Shown: positions 1-11,000 of the stretch, one piece after another
Layout of the letters: each line of letters starts with the position of its first letter
Numbering within the stretch: position 1 is the stretch's first letter
DNA from: Symbiodinium natans
Lineage: Eukaryota > Sar > Dinophyceae > Suessiales > Symbiodiniaceae
Direction of reading: 5' to 3'
Length of the DNA: 64,000 bases
Assembly: GCA_905221605.1 (NCBI GenBank)
Contig: CAJNDS010000102.1
Span: 582,501 to 646,500 of the forward strand
The notes under the pieces: generated by a model
The model's input: only the letters and a program-made list of their open reading frames with translations
The model's database searches: none
What the model was told of the DNA's origin: nothing
Made by a program: the position numbers and the translations under genes

Positions 1-32
1 GGACTGCTGGTATAAGGGGGAACATCCCAACT
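1..32. mobile_element. MITE-like family A, right end only
   Basis: The window opens with the right part of a short inverted-repeat element ending GGGGGAACATCCCAA. Fuller copies lie at 9788-9888, 32411-32514 and 49580-49682. An isolated left end (TTGGGATGTTCCCC) lies at 437-455, but telomere-type DNA intervenes, so the two ends are probably not one element. Confidence 0.5.
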
Positions 33-172
33 TGAACCCATGAACCCACAAACTTGTGAGGTCTTGGGGTCGCCCCAAACCCTAAACCCTGAACCCCTGA
101 ACCCCTAAACCCCCTAAGAGTTGGGGCTGCACGACCAAGTGAACCCCGGTCCCACCCCCCTCATCGGCTTCG

Positions 173-282
173 GGCTTAGGGCTTAGGGCTTAGGGCTTGG
201 TTTAGGGTTTAGGGTTTAGGGTTTAGGGTTTAGGGTTTAGGGTTTAGGGTTTAGGGTTTAGGGTTTAGGGTTTAGGGTTTAG
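173..282 (+). repeat. Interstitial telomere-type array (TTTAGGG)n
   Basis: A few TTAGGGC units lead into about a dozen near-perfect TTTAGGG heptamers. A reverse-orientation CCCTAAA array lies nearby at 464-506. Both flank the exon at 334-425 and are read here as intron filler, since unique sequence lies on both sides. Confidence 0.9.
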
Positions 283-333
283 CGGGGATTCTGGAAGTTT
301 TAGGAATCAGGGCTCGGGGTTTCGGGTGGGCGC

Positions 334-3300
334 CTGCAACAGGCCCTTGCCCAGCTTCTCGATGTCCTGCTTCTGCGCGGCGCCTCCCAGCAGCGACGTC
401 GACTTGTACAGATTTTCCCAGATTCCTCAAAGCCCTTGTCTTGGGATGTTCCCCTATACTAACCCCTAAACCCTAAACCCTAAACCCTAAACCCTAAACC
501 CTAAACAGTCTTGGGGCAGGGGATGCTGGAGGTCCACACTTGCCAGGCGTGTTCTTTCCCTCCACAGAGCACAGTGAAGATCAGCAGCCAAAAGAGCCCA
601 TGCCAAGAATCCCGTAAGCCCTGAACCCGTAAATTCGCAACCCTCAAGACCCTGAAGCGCAGACCTCGCCTAAGCCGTGTCGGGCGAACCTCGTGGCTCC
701 AACAGGCTTGGGGGTTTAGGGTTCAGGGGTTCAGGGTTCCAGGGTGTTAGGATTTTGGGTCTGCCGTTTGGGTCTTAGGGGTTATTTTAGGGTCTTGGGG
801 TCTTAAGGTTGCGGAGTGGCGGGGTTCTGGCTCCCAGACCTGAGCCACATGAATGGACCCTGAAACTCCTTGAAGCTCAGAGCCCTGAAGCCGAAACCCG
901 ACCCCTGAACCCAAGTACCTTGACACCCCAAAGCCTTGAAACCGAAACCCCTGACCCTTCAATCATTCCCTAAACCCCCTTAAAGCCCCAAAAAACCCGA
1001 AACAAAACCGAAACCCAAAACCTTAAACCCTAACACCCTAAAACCCTAAACCGAAGCCCGAAGATCGAAAAGCCCTCAGAGCACGTCTGGGTTCGCAGCC
1101 AGCTGTTGGAAAGCAGCTCCTGTGCCGTGGGCCTGGGAATGGGCTGCAGGGCTACTAGGCTTTTTGTTGGGTTTATGGGGATTCTGTCATTTTTCGTGTT
1201 TTTTCAGGGGGGGGAGGCCTCGTTCCCTGCGAAGAGCCTATACCCTAAACCCTAAAATCTAAGAACCAGCGTTTTTCGTGTTCAGGGGTCTTGGCTTTGG
1301 GGGCTTAGGATGATGGGGCTTCGGCTGCTTAGGGTTTGCGGTGCTAAGAGCCTTTAGACCAACGAAGCCCGGTTTAGGGTTTAGGGTTTAGGGCTTAGGG
1401 TTTAGGGTTTAGGGTTTAGGGTTTAGGGTTTAGGTTCTAGGGCTTTAAACCCTAAACTCTCGGGCTTAGGGCTTGGGGCTTAGGGCTTCGGGCTAATGAG
1501 TCGGGGTGGGGTAGGGACTTCTGTGTCTGTTTGCCAGCGTTCCGTTGCCAAGGCTGACCCGGCCGTCCCTTCGGTGCCGCGACATGGACTACAGGTTCGA
1601 GTTTAGGGTTTAGGGTTTAGGGTTTAGGGTTTAGGGCTTAGGGTTTAGGGTTTAGGGCTTAGGGTTTAGGGCTTAGGGCTTAGGGCTTAGGGCTTAGGGT
1701 CTAAACTTTGCTTTCAAGCCGCGAGATGGCTCCTCAACCCAAAGCCCTTTCTGCCCTCTACCCCGCTCAACCCGAAGCCCCTCTACATACCCCCTGAAAA
1801 AAAAAAAACATAAACCCTAAACCCTAAACCCTAAACCCTAAACCCTAAACCCTAAACTCCTGAAAACCCCAAACCCTTAACCCTACACTAAGCGATAAAC
1901 ACCACAAACCCTAAACTCCGAACAGCTTCAGACACTCAGCAAAGCCCCGAGCCTTTCCGCCTCATTCTTGCCTCGGAGTCCGGTGAGGCGGGGCCGAGCA
2001 ACTGTGAACCAGGGTTTTGGTTTAGGGGCCTGGGGGCTTAGGGGTTTAGGGGTTTAGGGGTTTAGGGGTTTAGGGGTTTAGGGGTTTAGGGGTCTAGGGG
2101 TTTAGGGGTTTAGGGTTTAGGGTTTAGGGTTCAGGGTTCAGGGTTCAGGGTTTAGGGTTTCGGGTTTCGGGTTTAGGGTTCAGGGTTGACCAGTATCTCC
2201 AGGGTTTAGGGCTGAGGGTTCACAGGACACCGCATAGATACACTCACCAAGATGAAACCCGCATCAACTCTATGCATGAATAGCCACGCTTTCAGGAATC
2301 ATGGAAGCGAAAGCAAACCATAGCAGGAACCACAATCACATCATCAAACAACTTGAATGCGGATACGAGTCGTGGCCATCATGGTCATCATCATGCCGGG
2401 CTTTTTTCTAAACCCTAAACCCTAAACCCGAAACCCTGAACCCTAAACCCTTTTTGGGGCCTGAACCAGCCTCCGGACTTTCCTGGCGTTGGGGGGCCAA
2501 AGCGGGAGCCCAAACGTGTAGGAGATGTGGGGGGGAGGGAGGCGCGGGGCTTAGGGTTTAGGGTTTAAAGTCGAAATTTAGGGTTCAGGGTTCAGGGTTT
2601 CAGGCTTGAGGTTTAGGGTTTAGGGTTTAGGGTTTAGGGTTTAGGGTTCAGGGTTTAGGGTTTAGGGTTTAGGGTTAGGGGCTTGACAGGCTTACCATCG
2701 CCCTCGTCCGCGGGACGAAGATGACACAGCCAGGGGCTCGCGCAGAGCATGTAGAAGCAGACGTACTGAGCCTCCCCGCAGGCAGGGACACGGGGGCGCA
2801 ACCCAAAGTTCAGGGTTTAGGGTTGAGGGTTGAGGGGTTTAGGGTTTAGGGTTTAGGGTTTAGGGTTTAGGGTTTAGGGTTTAGGGCTGAGGACAGTATC
2901 CGGCGCTCATTCGACCAGTCTGGGCCTAACCCAGCCGAAACATCCCTCTGTCGTATCCCCTTCTTGGTAGACCAGTAACCATATGTTATGATAAGGGCAC
3001 CCTTTTGTGGGTTGGTTATTTTGTAAGGGAACCCAGAACCCAAAAAAAGGGTAAAGGGCTCCTCTGGCCTACCAAGCCTTATGATGCTTATAGCCATAAA
3101 GCTACCTTACCCCCCCCCCCCCCCCCTTCCAGTCAAATTTAACCTGGCCTTACAAGCTACCCGCCCGCTGACAACCTGTCAAGGCTCTTTCCTGTTCTTT
3201 CGTGCTCTTCTTCTGGTGGAGGGCCACCCGCTTCGGGGTCGGAGGCTTGCCACGTTTCACTTTGCTTGCCCACATTTCGTCCACACACCGTCATAGGCTT

Positions 3301-5592
3301 AAAGGGTTTGGGGTTTAGGGATTGTATAAGTACGAAGCTGTGTAGGTTGAAGAAACCGCTTGTTCAGCACAAGAAGCCTTGCGGAAGACATGGTAACTGA
3401 CTGGCCCAAACCGCCCACCACACCCCCCGCCTCACAAACAAATACTTGGCTCTAAGCCCTAAACCCTAAACCCTAACCTAACCCTAAACCCTAAACCCCA
3501 AACCCTAAACCCTAAACCCCAAACCCTAAGCCCTAAGCCCTAAACCCTAAACCCTAAACCTGATAAGCCCCATCGGCTCGAAGCTCCGACAGCGGGCACC
3601 TCGGAGCTCGCGCCCCCGATGCGTGACCAGTCGGGCCTCCGCGCTTATGGGGGTCAACTCACATGAAACTGCCGCAAGAATGGAATTTAGGGTTTAGGGT
3701 TTAGGGTTTAGGGTTTAGGGTTTAGGGTTTAGGGTTTAGGGTTTAGGGCTTAGGGCTTAGGGCCTAGGGCCTAGGGCGGTGAGGTATGTTCTTACTATCC
3801 AAATTGTGGCATATAAGTTCCTTAACTGCAACTGGTTGCAACTGCACCCTGACTTCTATTTCGCGCGATCAATGCTTGCCTAGGGTTAGGGCAACAGTGA
3901 ATTCGGCTTCCTGCTTCGTTGCTGAGGTTCCCGGTGGCAGGGCAGAGACAGTTCGAACTTGCAGCTCCTGACACACGCCCACAACCCCTGAAAGTAACAC
4001 CCTGAAACCCCTACACGCCCTCAACCGCTAGCCCTCCACGACGGCCCCCCACGCTGCGAAAAGCCCTTGGGGGCCCGGGCTGCTTTTGCACCAGCTCCCT
4101 GAAATCCTCGCGCCCGGACAGCGCAGGTTTTAGGGTTCAAGGCTTAGGGTTTGGGGGACTCCGGGTTCCGGGTTTAAGGCCGTATATTGGGGGGTTTCGA
4201 AGGGCCTACGGCAGGATTGAAGCAACATCACCAAGTGTGTTGCTTGAAGGTCACCAAGCCTTCCCTCTAAAGCCTAATAAGCCCAGAAGGCCCACAGCTG
4301 AGGGCCCAAATCGGCCCACTACCTTCGGGGCTGAAAACAGCCCAGACACTTTTGGGGGCTTCCCAGGCCGGACCTCCAAGCGCTTGGCCATGAACGGATA
4401 GGTCCCGGAGAGCATGAAGAAGAGCATCACACCCGCAGACCTGGTAGGGTCTTAGGGATGTTCTGGAGTGGTTTAGCTAGATTGTTGTCCGTTGAAGGGG
4501 CATTTTGGGTAGTTTCCCTCTCCCGGCTAGATGGGAGCTATGTTCAGGAGTGTGGGGTCTGGGGATGCTTGGGAATGTTTGGAGAGCTTCGCCACCCCAA
4601 GACCACCAACACACAGCCGACCCAGACAGCATGAGCCCCCGCGCCAGATGTCGCAGCTCTTGCTGAAGTTCCCGGCCCAGACCTGTCTCGGAGCAGGGTG
4701 CAACCTCGCCAACCCTAGCACCCTTACACCCTATCACCCTGGACCCTCTACGAAATCTCAGCCTTGCTTCGTTCTGCTTAAACTCGCACGTGCCGTGACT
4801 GCCTCATTGAACGTTTGCGTGCCGCGAGCTGCAAGGGCTAAGGCGGGGGGTTGAAGAGCGGCGAAAGATGCCCCCCAAATTGTCTCATATCCCCCACAAA
4901 CTCCACAGCCGGCATCGTTGCTGAGTTCACAAGCCCCAACAAAAAAGTGCACACTTGCAGGTTCTACAGGGCTATAGGGGTTCGTTGTATCCCAAAACGT
5001 GCAAAGTGTGCCCACTCAGCCGCTAAGCATCCAGAGAACAGGAGCTCGAGCTCACGGCCCCGAAGCTGCCCTTCAAGATCGCACCGAAAGCCATCCCTAG
5101 CAGCCCCAGCCCCCCCCCCTCCCCCAGGGGTTTAGGGTTTAAGGGTTTTAGGGTTGTAGGGTTTTAGGGTTTTAGGGTTTAGGGTTTAGGGTTTAGGGTT
5201 TAGGGTTTAGGGTTTAGGGTTTAGGGTTTAGGGTTTAGGGTTTAGGGTTTAGGGTTTAGGGTTTAGGGTTTGGGGTTTGGGGTTTGGGGTTTAGGGTTTA
5301 GGCCCCCCCACCGAAACCCTGAACCCTAGGCAACTCTCGAAAACTTTCAAGAAGGCGAGGGCAAAGGCGACACGCAACAGGCAACAGAGACCCCAAGAGG
5401 GGTTTAGGGGTTCAGGGTGTAGGGTCTACAGTAGTGTTTAGGGTTTAGGGTTTCGGGTTTAGGGTTTAGGGTTTAGGGTTTAGGGTTTAGGGTTTAGGGT
5501 TTAGGGTTTAGGGTTTCCGAGGCTTCCCCGCCTCGGGCGACATAAACGGGGGCGTGCCGGCAATCTCGGTTCCCCGGCCCTCCGCGGACAGC
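334..5592 (-). CDS. CDPK/CaMK-like Ser/Thr protein kinase, C-lobe exons (gene continues at 14.1-14.9 kb and leftwards out of the window)
   Basis: Read on the minus strand, candidate exons are 5532-5592, 4645-4682, 4374-4440, 4081-4106, 3594-3636, 2696-2771, 1539-1568 and 334-425. All join in phase. The first carries the activation-segment end TEIAGTPPFMSPE (P+1 loop and APE-like motif). The next two give FSKSCDIWSAGVMLFFMLSG (subdomain IX with the D-x-W-S-x-G signature) and TYPF. The following exons give DFRELVQKQPDW, then GGASSEVPAQ, matching the region before subdomain XI. Family logic is strong to about 3.6 kb; the last three exons rest mainly on phase and codon quality. The 5' neighbour that fits is exon 14132-14172, which lies beyond an unrelated complete oxidoreductase gene. 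Donors are GC, with GT at 4374 and 2696. No EF-hand was seen before the window edge, so a CDPK assignment is provisional. Confidence 0.75.
1371..1703 (+). repeat. Telomere-type repeats flanking a short exon
   Basis: TTTAGGG blocks with TTAGGGC variants occupy about 1371-1451 and 1601-1703. The unique block between them includes the proposed 30-nt kinase exon. Confidence 0.85.
2020..2190 (+). repeat. Degenerate telomere-type array (TTTAGGGG, TTCAGGG)
   Basis: Eight-base TTTAGGGG units dominate the first half. Seven-base TTTAGGG, TTCAGGG and TTTCGGG units follow. Related arrays stand at 1811-1858 (reverse), 2619-2678 and 2812-2887. They all lie in kinase introns as reconstructed. Confidence 0.85.
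2964..3074. mobile_element. MITE-like family E, copy 1
   Basis: The outer ends are imperfect inverted repeats (TTGGTAGACCAGTAACC versus CTCTGGCCTACCAA). The inner sequence AGTAACCATAT and AGGGAACCCA is shared with a second copy at 21378-21483. The element is short, non-coding and sits in a kinase intron. Confidence 0.45.
3450..3776. repeat. Oppositely oriented telomere-type arrays around a kinase exon
   Basis: CCCTAAA units fill about 3452-3561 and TTTAGGG units fill 3684-3776. The kinase exon at 3594-3636 lies between them. This arrangement, with arrays of opposite orientation on either side of a tiny exon, recurs across the window. Confidence 0.85.
5128..5515 (+). repeat. Long telomere-type arrays (TTTAGGG)n
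   Basis: There are two blocks, about 5128-5304 and 5436-5515, separated by roughly 130 bases of mixed sequence. The first includes a TTTGGGG sub-block. They fill the intron between kinase exons 5532-5592 and 4645-4682. Confidence 0.9.
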
Positions 5593-5623
5593 CTCGGAAC
5601 TGTCCGAGCTGCCATCATTCTGA

Positions 5624-5756
5624 CTGGCTCGTAGTAAGGAATGAGGGAATGAGGGCCCTATATATATATATATACCCTTTAAAGGATATATATATATATA
5701 TACCCTTTAAGGGATTCTGTAGGACCCTCCTTCCCTCATTCCCTACGAAGAGCCAG
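5624..5756. mobile_element. MITE-like family B, copy 1 (AT-rich core)
   Basis: The ends are inverted repeats, CTGGCTCGTAG at the left and CTACGAAGAGCCAG at the right. Inner arms read AATGAGGGAATGAGGG and CCCTCCTTCCCTCATTCCCT. The centre has two TATATA runs around CCCTTTAAAGG. The whole unit can fold into one hairpin. Relatives are at 34401-34509 and 53954-54066. Confidence 0.6.
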
Positions 5757-7197
5757 GGGGGTCTTAGTTGGGAAAGCTGACTGAGGCTTTAGGGACTTTA
5801 GGGCTTCGGGCTTCGGTTATGCGATTTGAGGACCATCGTGGCAATCGCGCCCTACACCCCGGCAACCTCTCAAAGGGGCAGAGGGGGCAAGAGCAGCTAC
5901 TCTCTTACCCTATACTCCCCTTAAAACCAAGTGAGACGTTCCCTGGGTTGCTATAAAGGCACGAGTACAAAGCATAATTCCTAAGGAGGCTACAGCAGAG
6001 GAACTGCACCATGGTCACACAAAAGCCCCAGTGACGAGAACGCGCCATTTTCCTGCCTGTGGCACGCGCAATTGCGGCTCTGCAAGGGCTTTGGGCTTAT
6101 GGGCTATGGCGTATAGGCTTGCATGCCAGTTCTGGGGGGGGAGGTTGGGGGGGGGACCATACGAGTATGCCTTGGCGTCCCGGATACCAGGGAGCCATCT
6201 GCCTGCGCGGGCGCAGGTATGGCTCAGCCAGGCAGCCACAGCAACCCACGTTGCACTCGGAGGCACCTCGCACTGCCCCCGACTGTTGCCACCAAAACAA
6301 GCCAACGGGCCATTCGTGGTTCTTGCGCAAGTGTGCTCTTGCCCAGCAGCCATCACTGCGACCGGACCAATGCCCGGTGGGACGGCTCATCTAGGGGTTA
6401 GGGTTTGAGTAGTAGCCCTAAACCCTAAACCCTAAACCCTAAACCCTAAACCCTAAACCCTAAACAAGGTGCAGGGAGGGCTTTCAAGCCATGGGGGGGG
6501 CTCCGCCCTCAGAGGCTGCTCTCCGCCCCGGGCAGCAGCACCACGTTCCCCGCCGCACCCCCGGCGCTCGGCTGCATCACCTCCGCCGCAGTTTAGGGTT
6601 TTGGGGTTTAGGGTTTAGGGTTTAGGGTTTGGGGTTTGGGGTTTAGGGTTTAGGGTTTAGGTTTAGGGTTTGGGGTTTGGGGTTTAGGGTTTAGGGTTTA
6701 GGGTTTAGGGCTCTCTGAGGCAGATGTTTGGGGTTGGGGGGGGGGGGGGGGGTTAGGGTTTAAGAATGGTTTCGGGGGACTGATGCGGTTTGATGAATTT
6801 GGGGCTGGGGGGGATTTAGGGTATAGGAATGGTTTAGGGAGATTCATGCAGTTGCTTAGTTTGGGGTTGGAGGGTTTTAGGGTTTTGGAAAGGTTTAGGG
6901 GGACTCGGGGCTGGGGGGCGGTTCGGTTTAGGGGGGCTCATGCAATTTGGGTTTGACTCCCCATGCGAACCGCAGGGGCCGACATTCCCGGAGGAGTTCC
7001 CAAGCATGGTAGTACCGCTTGGTCGACGTCTCAGCTGCATTTAAAGCCCTAACCCCCCAAACATCCTAAACACCTGTAAAGCCGATTAAGCCCGGAAAAC
7101 CCTACAGAGTTGTAATACTAGACATTACGTACATACGCTACATCTTGTGTGCTATCGTACATTTTTTTATCTTATCAGATAGTGTACTGTACATGTG
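5757..7197. other. Kinase intron, no recognised exon
   Basis: This stretch holds telomere-type arrays (6415-6466 reverse, 6592-6711 forward) and a poly-G tract near 6728. The GC-rich block 6480-6590 has an open minus frame of unknown worth. 6920-7040 has open minus frames matching no family I know. I assign no gene. Confidence 0.5.
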
Positions 7198-8054
7198 CTA
7201 GAATAAGTCATAAAACCATACAGCCCTGGAGCTTCTGGCACCCCCTGCCTCCACGTGAGCCTTGGCAGCGTCCCTGAGCGGAAGTTGCAAGCTGACGACC
7301 GGGGCCTGGGAGTAGAGAAGGGGTTTAGGAGTGTTAGGGGTGTTAGGAGGGGGTTGGGCTTTGGAGGTTTGGAGGGCCTGCTTGCGGGGGAAGCTTAGGG
7401 TGTATGCATAGGGTTTGAGGAAGGGACAACTCCTTTGGAAACCATGCACACAAAGACACCCCTCCCTTCAAGCCTGAACCCAAACCCTTTTTACATCCAG
7501 GCCTCGCGACGCCCTAAACCCTGAACCCTAAACCCTAAGCCTTAAACCCTAAACCCTAAACCCTAAACCCTAAAACCCTAAAACCCTAAACCCTAAACCC
7601 TAAACCCTAAACCCTAACCCTAAACACCCCAAACCCGAGCAGAGAAGGCAAGTGACAAGCGCCCCCGAGGCCATCAGGTCGTAGAGAGCCCGGTGGATCT
7701 CCTTAGGACTGACTTCTCCTCTCGACTCTCTCAGCTCTGACATCATGTGCTCCTCAGAATGCTTGGCTTAAGGACCCCAAAACCAGGTCCCCTAATGTGC
7801 TCAGTCCCTAAGTTGCTTTCTAAACTTTCTGACACCAGAACTTGACATGAAGTCACGCAAGCTTGAGCCCCTCCCCTCCTTGCACGATTCCAAGCTTCCG
7901 CCTTCTCTTCTTCGGTGGCGGCACCCAAGAACACGCCACGGACGTCGATCTCCGTCGGCCTAGCGGTGCTTCAGCCAAGACACGGGGAAGATTGGGGTTT
8001 AGGGTTTAGGGTTGAGGGTTGAGGGTTGGGGGTTGAGGGTTGAGGGTTAAGGGT

Positions 8055-8093
<39 letters not shown>

Positions 8094-11000
8094 GGTTAGG
8101 CCAAAAAATCCAGACACCCCTTCAACCCTGCAAGGTAATCAAAGCTGATCCGATGACTCTCGCTGTTTGTCCGAGCAATGCAGAGGAGCCCGCGCCCCCC
8201 CTCCCCCCACCTACCCAGGAGCCAACCCAATCCAACCCCCCAAGAGCGTCCTCCGAACCAGCCGCCAAACCCCAAGTCACTAAGTCTACCTTTTGTGCAA
8301 CAGGCTTGGGGTTTGGGGTTTTGGCCTCGGCGCCCAGAATTGCACCCCTAAGCCCCAGACCCTAAACACCCCACCAAACCATCCCAAACCCTGAAAAAAA
8401 AAAAACAAACCCAAACCCCGAAACTCTAAACCCTAAATCCTAACACCCTAAACCCCAAACCCTTTAAGCCCTTTAAACCCTTCTAACCCTTTAAACCCCT
8501 TTGGAGCCCTTTAAACCTAAACCCTTTCAACCCTTCTAACCCTTGAAACCCCTTTTGAGCCCTAAACCCTAAACCCTAAACCCTAAACCCCTTTTGAGCC
8601 CTCCGAGCGCCGGACATCAGCGCCCGAGGGTTGATGCTCGCGGCTTCGGCCTTGGATCCGACGATGCCTGAGCTTCCAGGGGAGTTTTGAGGGTTTTGAG
8701 GGTTTGGGGTTCAGGGTTCAGAGTTTAGGGTGTTGAGGGTTTAGGGTTTGGGGTTTGGGGTTTAGGGTTTGGGGTTTAGGGTTTAGGGTAAGTTTAGGGT
8801 TTAGGGTTTGGGGTTTATGGTTTAGGGTTTAGGGTCTAGGGTTTCGGGGTGCCCGAAAGCCTAAATCACAAATGCCAAGCGAAACCAAGGATTTAGGGTT
8901 TAGGGTTGAATCTAGGGCTTTAGGGTTTAGAGCATGAGGCCGGTCAACCTTGCAACGCCCACCCAGCTCAGAAGAACACCCCCGCCGGAAGGCAAACGCA
9001 GGATCTCCTGCCCGCCAGCGTCAGATCAGCTGCGAGGTTGGCGTGGGCGGCCATCTCCTCATGACTGGATTGAGACGTATGCGCAGACCCAAACACAATC
9101 TCAAAAAAAAACGTATCGGGAGGTTCGGCTGTTGGAGCTTAGGGCTTTGGAGGGTTAGGAGCTCATGTGCCAAGCGTCTAGGACCACGTCAAACCCCCCG
9201 GGTGCGTGCTCTTTGCACTTCTCCAGGTAGCCGCTTTCGCCTCAACCGTGGATGCAACATGCCCGCCGTCACGTTTAGGGCCGACAGGGCTTGGGGAGTG
9301 ATTGAGGGCGCCTACACCGGCGCCATCTGTGCCCAAAAGGACTCTCTGCATCGGAGGCAGATGCTCGGCCGGCTCTTGGGAGCATAAGACAAGACAGGGC
9401 AAAAGCCCCCAAACCTCAACATCAAAGCCCCAGCCCGAGATCATGATGCCCGAAGTGGCTCTTGTGAAGCCTGAAACTAAACCGAATCCCTAAGCCCCTA
9501 AACCCTGCAAAGCCTGAACCTACAACCTACAGCCCTAAAGCGTCCCGATCAGCTCCCGAAAAACTCCTCAAAGAATCCCTAACAGTTAGGGCCAGTTAGG
9601 GCTTGCAAGGGTTTAGGGTCAACCCCCAAAGCCCCCCCAGCCACCCAAAAAAAATGGCCAGAGGGCGATGGTTCACCGCAGCATCGGCGCCGGCCGCACT
9701 AACCGCGGCCAGGCCCGGCCCAGTGCCTGCCGTGCCGACGACGCGGCAGCCGAGGTGCTTCCTAAGCCGCAGAGCTTCGGGTTCGTGTTGGGATGTTCCC
9801 CCGTATACTAAGAGTCCCTAATAGGGATTCCAATAGGGGGTTCTAGAATTAATCCCGAGAAAGGACTGTTGGAAAAAGGGGGAACATCGCGCAAGGTTTA
9901 TGGCTTTTATGGGTTCGGGACACACCTTACCACCCCTATGAACACTATGCGCGTTTATTCTTGGGTTCTCCTCTGGTAGTGCCACCGCCATAAAGCGACA
10001 CAACGTATGGAAAAAGAACCGACGACCCTCCCAAACCCTAAACTCTAAAACCCCTGAAAACCTCCAAAAAAACCCTCAACACCCCGCAAACACCCCCCAA
10101 CCCCCGAAAACACACTCAACCCGAAAACCCCCCCTAAACCCTAAACCCTAAACCCTAAACCCTAAAGCCCCGAAACCCTAAAGCCCCGAAACCCAGTGCC
10201 GGGAGTCGCGATCTGAACGGCTGCCAAGCCCACGGCCCCGGAGGCGCCGTGGATGAAGACACTTTGGCCCTCGGTGGCCTTGTTCGTTTAGGGCTCAGTG
10301 GGTTTAGGGTTTAGGGTTTAGGGTTTAGGGTTTAGGGTTTAGGGTTTAGGGTTTAGGGGTTAGGGGTTAGGGGTTAGGGGTTTAGGGTTTAGGGTTGAGG
10401 GTTTAGGGCCCAAAACCAGAGGCCACCTGTAGGCCTAATTTTGTGTAGACCCGTATGCCTTAGTGAGGCTTTTCGGGGGGAGCAGCTGGGGTCCAGGAGA
10501 CCACTTGGTAGGAGTCAAAGGGGTTTAGGAGCTGAAGGACGAGGATGGATCTCCAACGCACTCAATCTCTTGAGCCCTGAACCCTAAACCCTAAACCCTA
10601 AACCTGCAAGTCCTGTCACCCGGCCTTCGCCCGAAACTTCAGGGCGTAGAAGGCGGTGGCGCAGGGGACGCCGACGCAGGCGCCCTGCGCAAAGGAGACG
10701 CGATCCTCGGCGCATTTTGGAGAAGGGATGACCTAGGGTGTAGGGTTTAGGGTTTAGGATTTAGGGTTTAGCGTTTAGGGTTTAGGACTCTAGTTACCTG
10801 CAGTTTAGCGGCAACTACCCTTGATTGGTAGACATAGCCCATAAAACTGTAGGTAAAGAGGGTCCCCGGGAAGAGATGCTAGCATCCGTGAACGACGGGG
10901 GAGCTTCGAGCTGTTCAAATCCATGCGTGTCCGGCATGTTAGGGTCATTACTCGGGGACAGTAGGGGGTAGGATTAGGGGGACCGTTGAAAATATAGACC

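Noticed and set aside
173-282. The TTTAGGG array near the left edge as a true chromosome end
   Set aside because: Similar arrays recur across all 64 kb in both orientations, with exons on each side; nothing marks a terminus.
1371-3776. CRISPR-like array from regularly repeated short units
   Set aside because: Units are contiguous telomere-type heptamers without spacers, and the context is eukaryotic.
4477-5135. Plus-strand open frames of 86-107 codons
   Set aside because: They overlap the antisense kinase exons at 4645-4682 and have no family signature.
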